Shown in pieces: positions 24,753-32,691 of a DNA stretch of 64,000 nt (positions are counted from its first letter, which is position 1; each line of letters opens with the position of its first letter). This DNA is from Ectopseudomonas composti (GTDB lineage Bacteria > Pseudomonadota > Gammaproteobacteria > Pseudomonadales > Pseudomonadaceae): contig NZ_LSSW01000029.1 in assembly GCF_001567565.1 (NCBI RefSeq), forward strand, positions 558,001 through 622,000, given 5' to 3'. Below the pieces are notes generated by a model that saw only the letters and a program-made list of their open reading frames with translations, had not been told where the DNA came from and made no database searches. The position numbers were made by a program, and so were the translations under genes.

Positions 24753-26192
24753 ATGACATTGCGTAACGCTGTTCAGCTGATCACCTATCCCGACCGCCTG
24801 GGGCGCAACCTGGGGGAACTCTACCAATTCCTGGATCGGCACCTGGGCGATGCCCTGGGCGGCGTGCATATCCTGCCGCTATATCCGTCCAATGCCGATG
24901 GCGGCTTCTCGCCGCTCACGCACATGGAGGTGGACCCGCGCTACGGCGACTGGACGGATGTCGAACATATCTCCGCACGTTTCGACCTGTGCGTCGATCT
25001 GGTGATCAGCCATATCGCCGATGAGTCGCCGGAGTTTCTCGACTTCGTCGCCAAGGGTCAGGACTCGGCCTACGCCGACCTCTTCGTGCAGGTCGACGGC
25101 CTGGGTGAGATCAGCCATGACGACCTGGCCAAGATCCATATCCGTAAGGAAAAGGAGCCATTTCGCGAGGTGCGTCTGGCCAATGGCGAGACCTGTCGGG
25201 TCTGGTGCACCTTCACCGAACGGCAGATCGACCTCAACTACGATTCGCCGCAGACCTACCAGTTGATGGAACAGTACATGGCCTTTCTCGCCGCGCGCGG
25301 GGTCAAGCTGTTCCGTCTGGATGCCTTCGGCTATACCACCAAGCGCATCGGCACCAGTTGCTTCCTAGTCGAGCCGAACGTCTACCGCATCCTCGAGTGG
25401 TTCCGCGAAACCGGGGCCAAGTACGATGCCGAGATGATGCCGGAGGTACACGACCACATCAGCTACCAGTACGCCATCTCGCGGCGGCAGATGCGTCCTT
25501 ACGGCTTCGCCCTGCCGCCGTTGGTGCTGCATGCCCTGCTCAGCGGCAGCAGCCGCTACCTGAAGAACTGGCTGCGCATGTGCCCACGCAACCAGGTCAC
25601 CGTGCTCGATACCCATGACGGCATCTGCATCCCGGATGTCGAAGGCATGCTGCCCGAGGCGCAGATCCAGTACCTGATCGATGAAGTCTCGACCCGCAGT
25701 GCTGACCCCATCCTGCGGCGCTCGGCGGTGAACGTGCATAGCGTCGGCGCCATCTATCAACTCACCTGCACTTTCTACGAAGCCTTGATGCGCAATGACG
25801 AGGCCTATATCGCCGCGCGTGCCATCCAGTTCTTCGTGCCCGGTATCCCGCAGGTGTATTACGTCGGCCTGCTGGCTGGCTGCAACGACTTCGACCTGCT
25901 CGAGCAGACCGGCGAGGCGCGTGACGTCAATCGCCATTACTACAGCCTGGAGGAAGCCGAGCAGGCCTTGCAGCAGCCGCTGGTCCAGCGCCTGTTGGCG
26001 CTGATGCGCTTTCGTTGCCAGCACCCGGCTTTCGAGGGGCGCTTCGAGCTGAATTATTCGACGGACGATCAGCTGCTGCTGGCCTGGCGCCATGGTGAGC
26101 ATTACTGCCGCCTGCACCTGGATCTGAGCAGCCTGCAGGCGATCATCGACTACACCGATGAGCAGTTGCGGATCACCCGAATGACCTGCTGA
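24753..26192 (+). CDS. GH13_18 sugar phosphorylase (sucrose phosphorylase family)
   Basis: 479 residues from ATG 24753 (GGGGGG upstream). It has the short alpha-amylase-type barrel of sucrose phosphorylases. Catalytic triad by motif: nucleophile D190 in FRLDAFGYTTKRIGTSCF, acid/base E231 in MPEVHDHISY, and D289 in LDTHDGICIPDVEGML; numbering is within two residues of Bifidobacterium sucrose phosphorylase as I recall it. It reversibly transfers glucose between an alpha-glucoside and phosphate. No sugar transporter, sucrose gene or regulator is adjacent, so sucrose, glucosylglycerol and glucosylglycerate are all possible substrates. Divergent from the TPR gene with 244 nt between. Confidence 0.85.
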   Translation: MTLRNAVQLITYPDRLGRNLGELYQFLDRHLGDALGGVHILPLYPSNADGGFSPLTHMEVDPRYGDWTDVEHISARFDLCVDLVISHIADESPEFLDFVAKGQDSAYADLFVQVDGLGEISHDDLAKIHIRKEKEPFREVRLANGETCRVWCTFTERQIDLNYDSPQTYQLMEQYMAFLAARGVKLFRLDAFGYTTKRIGTSCFLVEPNVYRILEWFRETGAKYDAEMMPEVHDHISYQYAISRRQMRPYGFALPPLVLHALLSGSSRYLKNWLRMCPRNQVTVLDTHDGICIPDVEGMLPEAQIQYLIDEVSTRSADPILRRSAVNVHSVGAIYQLTCTFYEALMRNDEAYIAARAIQFFVPGIPQVYYVGLLAGCNDFDLLEQTGEARDVNRHYYSLEEAEQALQQPLVQRLLALMRFRCQHPAFEGRFELNYSTDDQLLLAWRHGEHYCRLHLDLSSLQAIIDYTDEQLRITRMTC

Positions 26193-26256
26193 AGGTCGGC
26201 GGGGGCCATGCTTTCGCGGTAGACTGGCGCTCTTTCGACCAGTCAAGAAGCCCGCC

Positions 26257-26796
26257 ATGGCCCTGCCATCGACCACCTACAAGATCGACCTGAACCTCAC
26301 CGACATGGATCGCAGTGTTTATGAAAACCTGCGTTTCACCGTCGCGCGCCATCCTTCGGAAACCGAGGAGCGCCTGGCCGCACGGTTGATTGCCTACGCG
26401 CTGTTCTACCACGAGCAACTGGCGTTCGGCCGTGGCCTGTCGGATGTCGACGAGCCGGCATTGTGGGAGAAGAGCCTGGACGATCGTGTGCTGCACTGGA
26501 TCGAAGTCGGCCAGCCGGACAGCGAGCGCATCACCTGGTGCTCGCGGCGTACCGAGAAGTTCAGCCTGGTGGCCTACGGCAATCTGCGCGTGTGGCAGGG
26601 CAAATGCCTCGACCCGGTGCGCAGCCTGAAGAACATCAATGTGGTCGCCCTCGGTCAGGAGGCATTGGCTGACCTGGCGCTGGACATGCCGCGCTCGCTG
26701 TCCTGGAGCGTGATGATCAGCGATGGCGAGCTGTTCGTCACCGACGAGCGTGGTCAGCACGAAATCCCGATGGAGTGGCTGGCTGGCGAACGTTGA
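26257..26796 (+). CDS. yaeQ: YaeQ family protein
   Basis: 179 residues, typical YaeQ length. The opening pattern YKIDLNLTDMDRSVYENLRFTVARHPSETEERLAARLIAYALFY is highly conserved in the family, followed by the WEKSLDDRVLHWIEVGQPDSERI segment with acidic residues that in YaeQ structures form a PD-(D/E)XK-like fold. The molecular role is not settled; it was once reported to suppress rfaH loss. It sits upstream of recJ, as I recall for other Pseudomonas, separated by palindromic repeats. Confidence 0.9.
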   Translation: MALPSTTYKIDLNLTDMDRSVYENLRFTVARHPSETEERLAARLIAYALFYHEQLAFGRGLSDVDEPALWEKSLDDRVLHWIEVGQPDSERITWCSRRTEKFSLVAYGNLRVWQGKCLDPVRSLKNINVVALGQEALADLALDMPRSLSWSVMISDGELFVTDERGQHEIPMEWLAGER

Positions 26797-26808
26797 GCCA
26801 GATGCGTG

Positions 26809-26885
26809 GCGTAGGGCGGACGACGCTGTTTTCGTCCGCCATAGTGAGCGCCCATGGTGGACGGATGAAGCGTCGTCCACCCTAC
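26809..26885. repeat. Palindromic repeat element, copy B (double-hairpin type)
   Basis: A 77-bp imperfect palindrome with outer arms GTAGGGCGGACGACGC / GCGTCGTCCACCCTAC and an inner pair CGTCCGCC / GGTGGACG around a short spacer. Same plan and mostly the same bases as copy A at 13367-13446, with compensating A-to-G and T-to-C changes in both arms, which suggests the fold is maintained. Confidence 0.85.
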
Positions 26886-26899
26886 GAAACCTGATGCTT

Positions 26900-26986
26900 C
26901 AAGGCGGGGCAACCCGCCAGGCCGTAGCCCGGATGCAATCCGGAATACGGTGCAGTTCCCTCTTCCGCAAGCGCGGGAGGGGAGAC
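26900..26986. repeat. Cluster of three short hairpins before recJ
   Basis: GGCGGG/CCCGCC (26903-26918), CCGGA/TCCGG within AGCCCGGATGCAATCCGG (from 26927) and TTCCGC/GCGGGA-type arms (about 26963-26978). The AGCCCGGAT...TCCGG form also occurs at 45155-45171. This looks like an extragenic palindrome array rather than a coding region. Confidence 0.55.
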
Positions 26987-27022
26987 AACCCCCGTCCCAT
27001 CTGAACAAGTGACACCCTGCCC

Positions 27023-28732
27023 ATGCGTATCGAAGCCCGTCCCTTGCCCGCTCAGTTGCCTGATCTGGGCAACCTGCCGCCCCTGCTCACACGCCTCTAC
27101 GCCGCCCGTGGCGTGCAGAGTGCCGAAGAGCTGGACAAGGGCCTGGCGCGGCTGATTCCGTATCAGCAGCTCAAGGGCATCGATGCCGCAGTCGAGCTGC
27201 TGGTCGCGGCGCTGGAGCAGCGTCAGCGCATCCTCATCGTTGGCGACTTCGATGCCGATGGCGCCACAGCCAGTACGGTCGGCGTGCTCGGCCTGCGCCT
27301 GCTCGGCGCGGCGCATGTCGATTATCTGGTGCCCAATCGCTTCGAATACGGCTACGGTCTGACCCCGGAAATCGTCGCCGTGGCGCTGCAGCGCCAGCCC
27401 GACCTGCTGCTGACCGTGGACAACGGCATTTCCAGCGTCGATGGCGTCGCTGCAGCCAAGGCCGCCGGGCTCAAGGTGCTGGTCACCGACCACCACCTGC
27501 CGGGGCCGGAGCTGCCGGCCGCCGATGCCATCGTCAACCCCAACCAGCCGGGCTGCGAGTTCCCGAGCAAGGCCATGGCCGGGGTCGGGGTGATGTTCTA
27601 CGTGCTGCTGGCGCTGCGCGCACGCCTGCGCGAGAGCGGCTGGTTCGCCAGCCATGCGGAGCCGAATCTGGGCGAGCTGCTCGATCTGGTGGCGCTCGGT
27701 AGCGTGGCCGATGTGGTGCCGCTCGATGCCAACAACCGCATCCTGGTGCACCAGGGCCTGGCGCGGATTCGTGCCGGGCGTGCGCGGCCGGGGTTGCGGG
27801 CGATTCTCGAAGTGGCCGGGCGCGACCATCGGCGTATCACCTCCACCGACCTGGGTTTCATCCTCGGCCCACGGCTGAACGCGGCAGGGCGCCTGGACGA
27901 TATGAGCTTGGGGATAGAGTGCCTGCTCTGCGATGACGAGGCCCTGGCCCGCGACATGGCAGTGCAGCTCGATCAGCTCAATCAGGACCGCAAGGCCATC
28001 GAGCAGGGCATGCAGCGCGAGGCGCTGGCCCAGCTCAAGGATCTGTCACTGGACGACATGCCGTTCGGCCTGTGCCTGTTCGAGCCAGACTGGCACCAGG
28101 GCGTGATCGGCATTCTCGCCTCGCGCCTGAAGGAGCGTTATCACCGCCCGGCCATCGCCTTCGCCGATGCCGGTGATGGGCTGCTCAAGGGCTCGGCGCG
28201 CTCGGTGCCGGGGCTGCATATCCGCGATGCGCTGGATGCGGTTGCAGCCAAGCATCCGGGGCTGATCAGCAAGTTCGGCGGGCATGCCATGGCCGCCGGA
28301 CTGTCACTGCCGCAGGCCAATTTCGGCGCCTTCGCCGCCGCCTTCGATGCCGAGGTGCGCCGCCAGCTCTGCGAGGACGACCTGACCGGTCGCCTGCTGT
28401 CCGACGGCCAGCTCGATGCCACCGAATTCCACCTGGAGCTGGCGCGTGCCCTGCGCAATGCCGGGCCCTGGGGCCAGCACTTCCCCGAGCCGCTGTTCCA
28501 CGGGGTGTTCCAGATCGTCAATCAGCGCATCGTTGGCGAACGTCATCTGAAGCTGGTGCTCAAGACCGAATGCGGTAGCGTGCAGCTCGATGGCATCGCT
28601 TTCAACATCGACCGCGACGTCTGGCCCAACCCCACGCTGCGCTGGGCCGAGCTGGCCTACAAGCTCGACCTCAACGAGTTTCGCGGCAACGAGAGCGTGC
28701 AGTTGATGGTGGCGCATATCGCCCCACGCTAA
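27023..28732 (+). CDS. recJ: Single-stranded-DNA-specific 5'-3' exonuclease RecJ
   Basis: 569 residues. DHH-superfamily motifs: I ILIVGDFDADGATAS, II LLTVDNGISS, III VTDHHLPGPELPAADAIVNPN (DHH), IV near LVALGSVADVVPL, and DHHA1-type GG motif KFGGHAMAAGLSL. The C-terminal OB-like domain contains LKLVLKTECGSVQLDGIAF. RecJ degrades 5' single strands in RecF-pathway recombination, mismatch repair and base excision repair, and needs Mn2+/Mg2+. Its last four bases overlap the convergent dapA paralogue. Confidence 0.96.
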   Translation: MRIEARPLPAQLPDLGNLPPLLTRLYAARGVQSAEELDKGLARLIPYQQLKGIDAAVELLVAALEQRQRILIVGDFDADGATASTVGVLGLRLLGAAHVDYLVPNRFEYGYGLTPEIVAVALQRQPDLLLTVDNGISSVDGVAAAKAAGLKVLVTDHHLPGPELPAADAIVNPNQPGCEFPSKAMAGVGVMFYVLLALRARLRESGWFASHAEPNLGELLDLVALGSVADVVPLDANNRILVHQGLARIRAGRARPGLRAILEVAGRDHRRITSTDLGFILGPRLNAAGRLDDMSLGIECLLCDDEALARDMAVQLDQLNQDRKAIEQGMQREALAQLKDLSLDDMPFGLCLFEPDWHQGVIGILASRLKERYHRPAIAFADAGDGLLKGSARSVPGLHIRDALDAVAAKHPGLISKFGGHAMAAGLSLPQANFGAFAAAFDAEVRRQLCEDDLTGRLLSDGQLDATEFHLELARALRNAGPWGQHFPEPLFHGVFQIVNQRIVGERHLKLVLKTECGSVQLDGIAFNIDRDVWPNPTLRWAELAYKLDLNEFRGNESVQLMVAHIAPR

Positions 28733-29598
28733 CGCGCGAGGCTGGCCAGCACCTCTTGCAGGTGTTCACGCGTCGCGGTGGTGCAGGGCAGCAGTGGCGC
28801 TCGCGGGGCTGCATCGTCGATCACGCCTTCAAGCGCAAGCGCAGCTTTGATCGCCGCCGGGTTGGCTTCGCTGAAGGCGGCCTGCATCCAGGGCAGCAGG
28901 CGGTAGTGCAACTGCCGTGCGCCCTGCAGATCGCCTTGCGCCACGCGCTGCTGCATGGTCACGAATAGATCGGCGCGAATGTGCGCCGAAGCGCAGATAG
29001 CCCCCGCGCCGCCCAGGCACAGGGTATTGAAAATCTGCACGTCTTCACCGGTCAGCACCTGCACCTGAGCATCGGCGATCAGCGCCATGGTGGTTTCGGC
29101 ATCGCCCCCGCAGTCCTTGATCGCCTGGATATTGGGGTGGCGGACGATGCGTCGCAACGTTTCGCGCTCGATGCGCACGCCGCTGCGGTAGGGTACGTCA
29201 TACAGCACCAGCGGCACTTCGGCGGCGTCGGCCAGGGTGGTGAAGAAGTGCTCCAGACCCGCCTGGGACGGACGGATGTAGTAGGGCGCTGGCACCAGCA
29301 GGCCGGCCAGTGGGCGGCGCTGGATTTGCCGCTGCAGGTCGAGCAGGGCGCTCAACTGGTTACCGGCCAGACCCATGATCACGCGCTGGGCGGGTACGCG
29401 CTGGAGCACGGCATCGAGCACCGCCAGTTGTTCGCTCTGGCTCAGCGCCGCAGCTTCGCCGGTGGTGCCGCAGACCACCAGGCCTGCGACGCCATCTTCC
29501 ATGAGGGTGCCGACCAAGCGGTCGAGACTGGCGAAATCGATCTCGCCGTTGCGAAAAGGGGTGACCAGCGCCACCCAGATACCGTTGAAGCCTGACAT
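28729..29598 (-). CDS. Dihydrodipicolinate synthase / N-acetylneuraminate lyase family protein (DapA paralogue)
   Basis: 289 residues, a class I aldolase barrel. GTTGEAAALS is the substrate-binding loop, LYDVPYRSG carries the catalytic Tyr (usually YNVP in DapA), and IQAIKDCGGDAETT carries the Schiff-base Lys. AAGGAG lies 8 nt before the ATG. True Pseudomonas dapA is normally beside a bamC-type lipoprotein gene, not recJ, so this may be a 4-hydroxy-tetrahydrodipicolinate synthase isozyme or an aldolase for another keto acid. It is encoded alone and converges on recJ. Confidence 0.85.
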   Translation of the reverse strand: MSGFNGIWVALVTPFRNGEIDFASLDRLVGTLMEDGVAGLVVCGTTGEAAALSQSEQLAVLDAVLQRVPAQRVIMGLAGNQLSALLDLQRQIQRRPLAGLLVPAPYYIRPSQAGLEHFFTTLADAAEVPLVLYDVPYRSGVRIERETLRRIVRHPNIQAIKDCGGDAETTMALIADAQVQVLTGEDVQIFNTLCLGGAGAICASAHIRADLFVTMQQRVAQGDLQGARQLHYRLLPWMQAAFSEANPAAIKAALALEGVIDDAAPRAPLLPCTTATREHLQEVLASLAR

Positions 29599-29981
29599 GC
29601 GAAAAACTCCTTGCGACTGACCGTCTGGGTCGCCGTCAGGGAGGGTGAGGGTTACGAGCGGGAGGGGAGATGCAACCTGGCGCTTGTCCTGTCAGCCCAT
29701 CTGACGGGACAGCACGCCCCGGTCAAATGAGCGACTGTTTCTTGGATTTCTTGGCAACGACGACGCACGCGCACTGGCAGGCAGTGAAGCCTGGGAGCAG
29801 TGGCAGAGTGTCGAAGGTGGCGTACATGGAAGGCCCGTTGCCTGAATCGTTCGGCGATGTTGCTTGGCCGCGCGCACGGCTGTCAAGCGGGGCGCGCGGT
29901 AATATCTGGAAGCATTCCGCTGGCTGCCGGGCAAATCGCCGAGGCCTACACTCGGGCGGGATTTCCTTTGGAGGATGCTCG
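29599..29981. other. 383-nt intergenic region with one hairpin
   Basis: No convincing gene. An inverted repeat TGTCCTGTCAG ... CTGACGGGACA at about 29686-29712 (one mismatch) could form an 11-bp stem. The longer open frame that runs through this region into the next gene has atypical composition and no ribosome-binding site before 29971, so it was not accepted. It must hold the promoters of both flanking divergent genes. Confidence 0.5.
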
Positions 29982-30722
29982 ATGAATACCCGTGGCTTGC
30001 TCGATCAACTGCTCAAATCCGGTCAGGACATGCTGCAACAGAAGGGCGCTGGTGGCGCTTCTTCCGGGCTGGGTGGCGCGCTCGGTGGTCTGCTCGGTGG
30101 TGGCGCAGGCAAGGCCAAGGGCGGCGGCAGCGATCTCGGCTCCATGCTCAAGGGCGCCGGTGGCGGCGCGGCGCTGGCCATGCTCCTGGGCAACAAGCGG
30201 GTGCGCAAGGTGGGGGGCAAGGTGGCGGTCTATGGTGGTCTGGCTGCGCTCGGCGTGCTGGCCTACAAGGCATACGGCAACTGGCAAGCGCAGCAGGCCC
30301 CGCAGGGCGGGGCGCAGCCGGTAGAACCGCAGACCCTGGATCGCCTGCCGGCGCCGCAGGTCGAGCAACACAGCCATGCGATTCTCAAGGCACTGGTGGC
30401 GGCGGCCAAGGCCGATGGCCATGTCGATGATCGTGAGCGTCAGTTGATCGAGGACGAACTGGGCAAGCTGGCGCAGGATGCCGAGCTTCAGGCCTGGCTG
30501 CATACCGAGCTGAACAAGCCGCTGGACCCGGCCGATGTGGCGCGCGCCGCCTCCACCCCGGAAATGGCCGCCGAAATGTACCTGGCCAGCGTGCTGATGG
30601 TGGACGAGGAACATTTCATGGAGCGTGCCTACCTCGAGGAGCTGGCGCGCCAGCTACAGCTTCCAGCGGCGCTCAAATCCGAACTCGAAGCTCAGGTCCG
30701 GGCGCTGCCGGCCGGCGTCTGA
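29982..30722 (+). CDS. DUF533 / TerB-like inner membrane protein (YebE family)
   Basis: 246 residues from ATG 29982 (TTTGGAGGATGCTCG upstream). A Gly-rich low-complexity N-terminus (about 20-60), a hydrophobic segment VAVYGGLAALGVLAYKAYG (about 82-100), then a TerB-like helical domain (about 120-240) with AILKALVAAAKADGHVDDRERQLIEDEL and AEMYLASVLMVDEEHFMERAYLEELA. This matches the DUF533/YebE family, which in E. coli responds to envelope stress; biochemical role unknown. It stands alone between a divergent aldolase gene and a convergent SulP transporter gene. Confidence 0.85.
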   Translation: MNTRGLLDQLLKSGQDMLQQKGAGGASSGLGGALGGLLGGGAGKAKGGGSDLGSMLKGAGGGAALAMLLGNKRVRKVGGKVAVYGGLAALGVLAYKAYGNWQAQQAPQGGAQPVEPQTLDRLPAPQVEQHSHAILKALVAAAKADGHVDDRERQLIEDELGKLAQDAELQAWLHTELNKPLDPADVARAASTPEMAAEMYLASVLMVDEEHFMERAYLEELARQLQLPAALKSELEAQVRALPAGV

Positions 30723-30737
30723 CGCACGCTCTTCACC

Positions 30738-32513
30738 TCAGTCCGCATGCCAGGTTTGGTGGCCTGGCATTGCCTCTGCTCCGTGGTCGCTCAGGTAGTC
30801 ATCGACAGCCGCGCCTACCGTGGGCTGATGATGTCGCTCGAACGCTTCAGGCAGCAGGCCGAAGCGGCGCAGCTTGTCCTTGACCGGTCCTTTGACCTCG
30901 GCGAAGTGCAGCTCTATGCCGGCGTCCGTCAGCATCTGTTGCAGTTCGCCCAGCATGTCGGCCGAGGTCACGTCGATACTGGTTACCGGCTCGGCGGCGA
31001 CTACCACACGGCGTATCGGGGCGGGTGATTGTGCGATCGCCTGCAACAGGCACTGCTGGAACAATTCGGCATTGGCGAAGAACAGCGGGGCGTCCCAGCG
31101 AAACAGCAAAAGGCCGGGGATCTGCCGGGCATCGGGATGTCGCTCGATGTCGTGGAAACCACGGATACCGCCGACGCGGCCGAGAACGGCGTAGTGCGGG
31201 CGCCAGCCATCCCAGAGAAATTCGATCACTGCCAGCGCCACGGCGATGCCGATGCCGGGGATGACGCCGAAGGCCACCACGCCGGCGAAACAGGCCATCG
31301 ATAGCCAGAACTCCCATTGTTGCACGCGGAAAATGCGCTGCAGATCGGTGATGACGAACAGGCCGATGACGGCGGCGATCACGACTGCGGCCAGTGCGCT
31401 GCTGGGCAGGTGCTGCATCAGGTTGGGGGCGACGACCAGCAGCAGGGTGACACTCAAGGCACCGACCACGCCGGTGACCTGCGTCTTCGCACCTGCTGCT
31501 TCGGCAACGGGCGTGCGTGACGCACTGCTGCTGATGGGAAAGCCCTGGAACAAGCCGCCCGCCAGGTTGGCTGCGCCGAGGGCGACCAGCTCCTGATTGG
31601 GGTCCACCGGGCGCCCGGTGCGGGCGGCATAAGTTCGCGACAGCACGCTGGTGTCGGCGAAGGCCACCAGGGCGACGGCGATGCCACCCAGCACCACGCT
31701 GGCGAGATCGATACCGCTGAGCCACGGCAGCGTGAAATCAGGCAAGCCTTGCGGCAGTTCGCCGAGCACCTGGACGCCCTGTGCATCGAGATCCAGCAGG
31801 GCGACCGCGAGTGTTGCCAGGGTCACGGCGATGAGAATGCCGGGCAGTTGCTTGAAGCGGCTCAGCAGCAGAATCAGCGCCAGCGTGCCGCCGCCCACGG
31901 CCAGACTGTAACCATTGACCTGGCCAGCCAGCACCGCGTTGATGATTGCCCGGAGGTCGCTGATCGGGCCCTGGCTGTCGATGGAAAAGCCCAGCAGCTT
32001 GGGCGTCTGGCTGATCAGAACGCTGAGGGCAATGCCGTTCATGTAGCCGTAGCGGATGGGCTTGGACAGCAGCTCGGTGATGAAGCCAAGGCGCAGGAGC
32101 CCGGCGATCACGCAGGTCAGACCGGCCACCACGGCCATCATGCTGGCCAGGGTCACCGCGCGCATCGGATCGCCGCCGGAGAGTGGCAGCACCACTGCGA
32201 GAATCAGCGCCGCCAGGGCCGAGTCGGGGCCCAGTACGAGAATGCGGCTGGGGCCGAACAATGCGTAAGCCAGCAACGGCACGATGGTCGCGTACAACCC
32301 GTAGATACCCGGTACGCCGGAGGCTTCGGCGTAGGCGATGCCCACCGGCACCAGCATGCTGGTCAGCACCAGGCCGGCGGCGATATCCCTGGGCAGCCAC
32401 GCCAGGCGATAGTCCTTGAGTACTCGCAGGCCGGGAAGCCAGCGTTGCCAGCCGCTCTGTTTGGGGACGACGGGCAAGGGCTTGCGCGTGGGGCTCGATG
32501 GGCTTGGCGGCAT
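30738..32513 (-). CDS. SulP family anion transporter with STAS domain
   Basis: 591 residues. About 12-14 membrane segments across 35-440; the family signature is in GLVLTSMLVPVGIAYAEASGVPGIYGLYATIVPLLAYALFGPSRILVLGPDSALAALI. A cytoplasmic STAS domain covers about 460-570 (IPGLLLFRWDAPLFFANAELF, RVVVAAEPVTSIDVTSADML). SulP proteins move sulfate, bicarbonate or dicarboxylates, often with Na+ or H+. No carbonic anhydrase or sulfur gene is adjacent to suggest the anion. It converges on the DUF533 gene with 15 nt between. Confidence 0.9.
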   Translation of the reverse strand: MPPSPSSPTRKPLPVVPKQSGWQRWLPGLRVLKDYRLAWLPRDIAAGLVLTSMLVPVGIAYAEASGVPGIYGLYATIVPLLAYALFGPSRILVLGPDSALAALILAVVLPLSGGDPMRAVTLASMMAVVAGLTCVIAGLLRLGFITELLSKPIRYGYMNGIALSVLISQTPKLLGFSIDSQGPISDLRAIINAVLAGQVNGYSLAVGGGTLALILLLSRFKQLPGILIAVTLATLAVALLDLDAQGVQVLGELPQGLPDFTLPWLSGIDLASVVLGGIAVALVAFADTSVLSRTYAARTGRPVDPNQELVALGAANLAGGLFQGFPISSSASRTPVAEAAGAKTQVTGVVGALSVTLLLVVAPNLMQHLPSSALAAVVIAAVIGLFVITDLQRIFRVQQWEFWLSMACFAGVVAFGVIPGIGIAVALAVIEFLWDGWRPHYAVLGRVGGIRGFHDIERHPDARQIPGLLLFRWDAPLFFANAELFQQCLLQAIAQSPAPIRRVVVAAEPVTSIDVTSADMLGELQQMLTDAGIELHFAEVKGPVKDKLRRFGLLPEAFERHHQPTVGAAVDDYLSDHGAEAMPGHQTWHAD

Positions 32514-32691
32514 CGCGGCAGGGCTCGGACGGAAACAACTGCAAGTAAAGCGCAGAGCGCCGCTGTTTCACCACAGGTATTGCCGGGGCATGGGCGAACA
32601 TTCATCCCGGGCATCAGACCAAAAGATCATTCTGCCTGGCTTGCGAGCAGGCTAGTCTCCAGGTTCCGATTCGCAGGTCGCGAGGATATTC

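Noticed and set aside
24509..24754. Longer N-terminus for the TPR-like protein
   Set aside because: The upstream part is low-complexity and basic, while GTG 24508 has AAGGAAG and leads straight into a membrane helix.
29670..29981. N-terminal extension of the DUF533 protein
   Set aside because: The added residues look non-coding, and TTTGGAGG sits correctly only for ATG 29982.
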